Assembly (NCBI GenBank): GCA_964415525.1
Contig: CAYQAS010000087.1
Span: 1-18,183 of the forward strand
Reading direction: 5' to 3'
Origin: CAZPUI01 sp964415525
GTDB lineage: Bacteria > Acidobacteriota > Holophagae > Holophagales > Holophagaceae
Length of the DNA stretch: 18,183 nucleotides
The position numbers and the translations under genes are program-made. A model generated the notes under the pieces. That model was not told the origin of the DNA, did not search any database, and saw only the letters and a list, made by a program, of their open reading frames with translations. Below are positions 14,642-18,183 of the stretch, in pieces. Numbering within the stretch: position 1 is the first letter of the stretch; every line of letters begins with the position of its first letter.

Positions 14642-15982
14642 TCAGCGGTAGACCGCGAAGAGCTCGAGCTTCATCTCGGGCAGGGACTGGGGCTTGTAGA
14701 TGCACACACTGCGGGACTTGAGCATGTGCTCGTAGATGGCGGAACCCTTCTCGAGGGCGAAGTAGTGGTTCCCGATGCGCACGGGAATGGCCGCGGGGGT
14801 CTGGGCGGCGTGCACGAGGCGGATGCCAGGGAGGGCGGAGTGGAGGATCTTCTCCACATCGTCCGGGCTGCCCACCTTGAGCTTGTAGGGAATGGTCTCG
14901 ATGATCTGGGCTGCCGGGTGTTCGGAGGCCACCGAGAGGTAGAAGTCCGCGGAGTCCACCATGGCGTCTTCGATGCGGCCACTCAGGAAGCCGGGGCGCA
15001 GGCTCTCCAGGGCCACCACGCCGTAACGGGCGGAAATGACCGTGTCGAGGAGCGAGCGGATCAGGTCCTCCAACTGCTCGAAGGTCTCGGTGATGGCGTC
15101 ATGCCGGTAGGGCGGGATGTTCGAGAGCCCCAGCGTGGACGAGAACGTGAGCAGTTCCGCCGCCATCTGGGCCAGGACGAGGTAGAGCTCTTCTGGATGG
15201 AGTGAAGGGTTCCGCAGGGCGTGACTCAGGAGCGGAAAGCTCCGGTGGACGGTGTGGAGCAGCCAGAAGGACGCCACATCTTGGGTGCCGTAGCCCGCCA
15301 CGCTGTGGGCGCGCTCGCGGTGTCCCGCGGCCAGGGCCTGACTCTTGACCTGGCAGATGTCCAGCAGGCGTCGGATCAGGGTCGGGAGCAGGTCGGAGGC
15401 GCCCACCTGCAGGGAGGGCGGCACGTAGAGGTCGTCCCGGTGCCAGCGTCCGGAGGGATCCTTGACAAGCCGGAGGATGGGGATGCAGAGCATTCCGTCC
15501 CGATTCTCGGATTCCGCCATGAGCCGCAGGTTGGCGTGGAGCACCGTCAGTTCGGATTCCAGGGCGCCGGTGAAGAGGTCCAGGGCGGGCACCTGGGCGG
15601 GGCGGAAGCGGCTGGGAGGTCCCGAGGCTTCCGTCTGGCAGTTGCCGCCGAAGGCTTTGAGGCTGGGAAGGCAGAGGTGGATGACGGTGTCGATGCCTAG
15701 GCCGGGGATGCTCTCCAGACCACGGGCTGCGGGCAGGGGATCCTCGCCCGGGGCACGGACGAGGGTGCCGTCCTGGAAGATGGCCTCCAGGCCGTCAATG
15801 CGGAGCATGCCCGTTTCGAGGGCCGCATCGTCCACCTTCAGGGAGGCAATGCCCCAAGGGTAGGCATGACTGCGGGAGAGGCAGTGCCCGAGGCGGGCAT
15901 CGAGATACTGCTGCTGCTGCTGGAAGTGTTGGGGACGGAGGAACATGCCCTCGCCCCAGAGCACACGGTGCACGGTCGGCAT
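14642..15982 (-). CDS. tssK: TssK (ImpJ/VasE) baseplate-to-membrane adaptor
   Basis: This 446-residue protein is the trimeric adaptor linking the baseplate to TssL and TssM. The N-terminal motif VLWGEGMFLRPQHFQQQQQY (about 7-26) is the family hallmark. Later landmarks are the LYVPPSLQVGASDLLPTLIR region, the helix with FWLLHTVHRSFPLLSH, LHPEELYLVLAQMAAELLTF, and the receptor-like C-terminal domain from about residue 320, ending LPEMKLELFAVYR. I chose ATG 15982-15980 because it places the hallmark at the usual distance and gives a family-typical length; AGGA lies about 6 nt upstream. The same frame is open further upstream but only as a shadow of tssJ. It starts 7 nt after the tssJ stop. Confidence 0.97.
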   Translation of the reverse strand: MPTVHRVLWGEGMFLRPQHFQQQQQYLDARLGHCLSRSHAYPWGIASLKVDDAALETGMLRIDGLEAIFQDGTLVRAPGEDPLPAARGLESIPGLGIDTVIHLCLPSLKAFGGNCQTEASGPPSRFRPAQVPALDLFTGALESELTVLHANLRLMAESENRDGMLCIPILRLVKDPSGRWHRDDLYVPPSLQVGASDLLPTLIRRLLDICQVKSQALAAGHRERAHSVAGYGTQDVASFWLLHTVHRSFPLLSHALRNPSLHPEELYLVLAQMAAELLTFSSTLGLSNIPPYRHDAITETFEQLEDLIRSLLDTVISARYGVVALESLRPGFLSGRIEDAMVDSADFYLSVASEHPAAQIIETIPYKLKVGSPDDVEKILHSALPGIRLVHAAQTPAAIPVRIGNHYFALEKGSAIYEHMLKSRSVCIYKPQSLPEMKLELFAVYR

Positions 15983-15989
15983 GTCGATC

Positions 15990-16697
15990 CTAGAGGTGGC
16001 GGTTGCGCTGGCTGGAGCGGCCCGGCTGCTTGAGCGCGGGCTTGGGCACTTCACGAGGAGCCGGCTCCGTCGCAGGGGCGGGTGCCACCACCGGTGCGGT
16101 GAGGCAGATGGGCTTCAGCTCCGCGGGTTGGCCCGCCAGGGGCTCCGCCTTGAGCTGCTGGAGTTCCAGATAGCAGTGCTCAGCCTTGAAGGTCAGCACC
16201 GGGACCGGTGCCACCAGCGGACCTTTGGGAGGGGCGGTGGCCACCGCCGCAGCAGCGGTCGCCGTGGCCTTGGTCACCATCTGCTCCACCGGCACGAGCT
16301 GGCGCCAGGCGTGGACGTCGGGCTTGCGGAACTGTCCCACCAGGCCCACGAACCGGGTGGAGGGATTGAGGTCCAGAACGTCGCTGGTGGTGGTGCCCGG
16401 CACCAGGATCAGCTCTTTGTGGGACACCAGATCCTGGGGGAATAGTTCCGTGTTCGGCCGACCAGAGGAGATGAGGTCGAAGGTGAGTTTCTGGAACTCG
16501 GCCTTGTCCTTCAACTGGTAGACGTGCACCACCACGGACATGGACTCGCCCTCGGGATCGAGGTTGAGCTGGGGTCGGGCCTCCGCTTTCACCGCCAGCT
16601 TGCTGGGAGGCGGCGGAAGCAGGACCTCGGGCTTCTTGAAACAGCCGGTGAGGCCTATGGCGACGAGAAGGAGCGGAATGGACAGGCGTTGTCTCAT
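15990..16697 (-). CDS. tssJ: TssJ (SciN/VasD) outer-membrane lipoprotein, long form
   Basis: This 235-residue lipoprotein anchors the TssM tip to the outer membrane. A lipoprotein signal is clear: basic n-region, LSIPLLLVAIGL, and lipobox LTGC with Cys19; the next residue is Phe, which does not suggest inner-membrane retention. The TssJ beta-sandwich runs from about 38 to 140 (VVVHVYQLKDKAEFQKLTF, HKELILVPGTTT, RFVGLVGQFRKPDVHAWRQL). Unusually for a family of about 150-190 residues, an Ala-rich stretch (143-165) separates it from a probable last strand (LTFKAEHCYLELQ), and a Pro/Ala-rich tail with a basic end follows (200-235). This matches low-complexity expansion more than an added domain. 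It starts 22 nt after the clpV stop. Confidence 0.9.
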   Translation of the reverse strand: MRQRLSIPLLLVAIGLTGCFKKPEVLLPPPPSKLAVKAEARPQLNLDPEGESMSVVVHVYQLKDKAEFQKLTFDLISSGRPNTELFPQDLVSHKELILVPGTTTSDVLDLNPSTRFVGLVGQFRKPDVHAWRQLVPVEQMVTKATATAAAAVATAPPKGPLVAPVPVLTFKAEHCYLELQQLKAEPLAGQPAELKPICLTAPVVAPAPATEPAPREVPKPALKQPGRSSQRNRHL

Positions 16698-16719
16698 GGA
16701 ATCACCCGGAGGAAAGTCG

Positions 16720-18183
16720 TCAGGTCGTCTTGATGCGGATCCGCCCCTGGCGGACCTGCAGTGCGATCTTGCGGAGCTTGCGACCCTCGGCCAGCGCTGT
16801 GAGGAGGTGGTCGGAGAGGGCTCCCGTTACCTGGCTGGAGAGGATCGCGTCGGCGTTGCGGGCACCGCTCTCGACCTCGGTGCAGCGGGCGCAGAGGTGG
16901 TCCACCAGCGGCTGGTCGTAGGAGAGGGTGATGCCGTGGTTCTCGGTGATGCGGCCCTGGAGCCGTCCCAGCTTCAGGCGGAGGATCCCCTTGAGGACGT
17001 CGTCGAGCACGGGGAAGTAGGGCACCACCGTGAGGCGGCCGAGGAAGGCGGGCTTGAAGGTGCGCTGCAGCTTGTCTCGCAGGAGTTCCGTCAGATCGTC
17101 GGCTGTCGGTGGGCGGGAGACGCCTTCCACGGTGACGCCGTGCTCCACGGCCCGGAGCACGAGGTCCGCGCCGACATTAGACGTAAGGATGATGACCGTG
17201 TGGCGGAAGTCGATCTCCCGGCCTTCCGCATCCTCCAGCCGCCCGCGGTCGAAGACCTGATAGAAGAGCTCCAGCACGTCCGGGTGGGCCTTCTCCACTT
17301 CGTCCAGAAGCAGGACGCTGTGGGGCTTGCGCCGCACGGCCTCTGTCAGCACCCCGCCCTCGCCGTAGCCGACATAGCCCGGAGGTGAGCCCTTGAGCCC
17401 TGAGACCGTGTGGGCCTCCTGGTATTCGGACAGGTTGATGCTGATGAGGTTCTTCTCGCCGCCGTAGAGTGTGTCCGCCAGCGCGAGTGCCGTCTCCGTC
17501 TTGCCTACGCCGGAGGGGCCCACCAGCAGGAAGACCCCCTTGGGCTTGGTGGGATCTTCGAGTCCCGCCCGGGCCACCTGCAGGCTGCGGGAAAGGGTAC
17601 GCAGGGCGTGGGGCTGTCCAAGGACGCGCTCGCCGAGCAGCTCCTCGAGGCGGCGCACGGCGTCGATCTCGTCCGTGACCATGCGGCCGAGAGGAATGCC
17701 TGTCCAGCCGGAGATGACCTCGGCGATGGTGCCGGCATCCACGCAGTCGTAGCAGAGGGGCTGAGCTTTATGCAGGGCGCGGAGCTTGGCCAGTGCGGCG
17801 GTCAGGTGGTTCTTGGCCTCCGTAGGGGGCGTGTCTGTGGCACAGGCGGCGCGGAGCGTTTGGATCTCCTCCACCAGCGCCTTCTGCTCCTGGAATTGCA
17901 CCTCGAGCTGGGTGCGATCCGCGTCCAGCCCCACGCGCTGGGTGGCCAGTTCCTCGAGCCGTGTGTGGTGGGTGGCGTCTTCGGATTCCTTGAGGAGGGC
18001 TTCCACCTCGCGATCGAGGTTGGAGAGGAGGCGGTCGAGATCCTCCAGCGCGGGCGGCAGACTGGCGCGGGAGAGGTACACGCGCGCGCAGCCGGTGTCC
18101 AGGACGCCGATGGCCTGGGCCGGCAGCTGGCGGCCACTGGCGTAGCGAAGGGGACGCCGGACGGAGGCCGGCCCCGGCTTGCC
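16720..18183 (-). CDS. tssH: ClpV/TssH AAA+ unfoldase, C-terminal part (cut by right edge)
   Basis: This is the C-terminal 487 residues of ClpV (TssH), the hexameric ATPase that takes apart contracted TssB/TssC sheath. The frame is open to the window edge, and its first visible residues (LRYASGRQLPAQAIGVLDTG) match the end of the first AAA+ module, so the N-domain and most of module 1 are missing. The middle coiled coil lies at about 44-114 of the fragment. The second module is complete: GWTGIPLGRM (159-168), Walker A GPSGVGKT (222-229), SPPGYVGYGEGG, Walker B VLLLDE (290-295), and sensor-1 ILTSNVGADL. The closing C-terminal domain is intact to the TGA. ClpB is the nearest alternative, but the T6SS context settles it. 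It is the first gene seen in the cluster on this strand. Confidence 0.96.
   Translation of the reverse strand, partial: GKPGPASVRRPLRYASGRQLPAQAIGVLDTGCARVYLSRASLPPALEDLDRLLSNLDREVEALLKESEDATHHTRLEELATQRVGLDADRTQLEVQFQEQKALVEEIQTLRAACATDTPPTEAKNHLTAALAKLRALHKAQPLCYDCVDAGTIAEVISGWTGIPLGRMVTDEIDAVRRLEELLGERVLGQPHALRTLSRSLQVARAGLEDPTKPKGVFLLVGPSGVGKTETALALADTLYGGEKNLISINLSEYQEAHTVSGLKGSPPGYVGYGEGGVLTEAVRRKPHSVLLLDEVEKAHPDVLELFYQVFDRGRLEDAEGREIDFRHTVIILTSNVGADLVLRAVEHGVTVEGVSRPPTADDLTELLRDKLQRTFKPAFLGRLTVVPYFPVLDDVLKGILRLKLGRLQGRITENHGITLSYDQPLVDHLCARCTEVESGARNADAILSSQVTGALSDHLLTALAEGRKLRKIALQVRQGRIRIKTT

Noticed and set aside
15983..16054. In-frame extension upstream of tssK
   Set aside because: It overlaps the end of tssJ, and the TssK hallmark sits right after the ATG at 15982 with a ribosome site.
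1..18183. CRISPR array, tRNA or rRNA genes
   Set aside because: No spaced direct repeats and no recognisable tRNA or rRNA segments were seen; nearly all sequence is accounted for by T6SS genes.

Overview
The window is one compact type VI secretion system (T6SS) locus. Every gene I can support lies on the minus strand, so transcription runs from the right edge (18183) to the left edge (1). Base composition is GC-rich (by eye about 65% in the core), codon use fits a high-GC bacterium, and the didermic character is clear: an outer-membrane lipoprotein TssJ and inner-membrane TssL and TssM. A high-GC proteobacterium or a high-GC acidobacterium would both fit. I cannot fix the genus from this sequence alone.

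In transcription order the window holds: the C-terminal part of the ClpV/TssH unfoldase (cut by the right edge), lipoprotein TssJ, baseplate protein TssK, inner-membrane TssL, baseplate proteins TssE, TssF and TssG, a membrane-anchored M15 zinc peptidase, TssM, TagF, sheath proteins TssB and TssC, and tube protein Hcp. These are followed by a two-gene cassette (a BPSL0067-type papain-like amidase effector and a small AT-rich gene that is the likely immunity gene) and the N-terminal part of VgrG (cut by the left edge). Core genes are spaced from 37-nt overlaps to 62-nt gaps, with ATGA or TGATG junctions at peptidase/tssM and tssE/tssF, so this looks like one long operon. tssC and hcp have the strongest ribosome binding sites, and a 13-bp hairpin sits just after hcp, which suits the high dosage these structural proteins need.

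The parts combine as follows. TssJ, TssL and TssM make the trans-envelope complex, and TssK, E, F and G with VgrG make the baseplate. Hcp and TssB/TssC make the tube and contractile sheath, and ClpV recycles the sheath. TagF is a post-translational brake. The M15 peptidase, with all its zinc-site residues, probably opens peptidoglycan for TssJLM assembly, as TagX does in Acinetobacter. TssL here has no peptidoglycan-binding domain of its own. TssA, PAAR and the Ppk/Ppp/Fha phosphorylation genes are not in the window.

The accessory end (positions 1-2405) is the most interesting. GC falls from the core level to about 56% in the effector and about 36% in the putative immunity gene, then returns to the core level in vgrG. 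This is the signature of an exchangeable toxin-immunity cassette inserted between hcp and vgrG. The putative immunity protein matches no family I recognise and has no clear signal peptide, which is unexpected if the toxin acts on periplasmic peptidoglycan.
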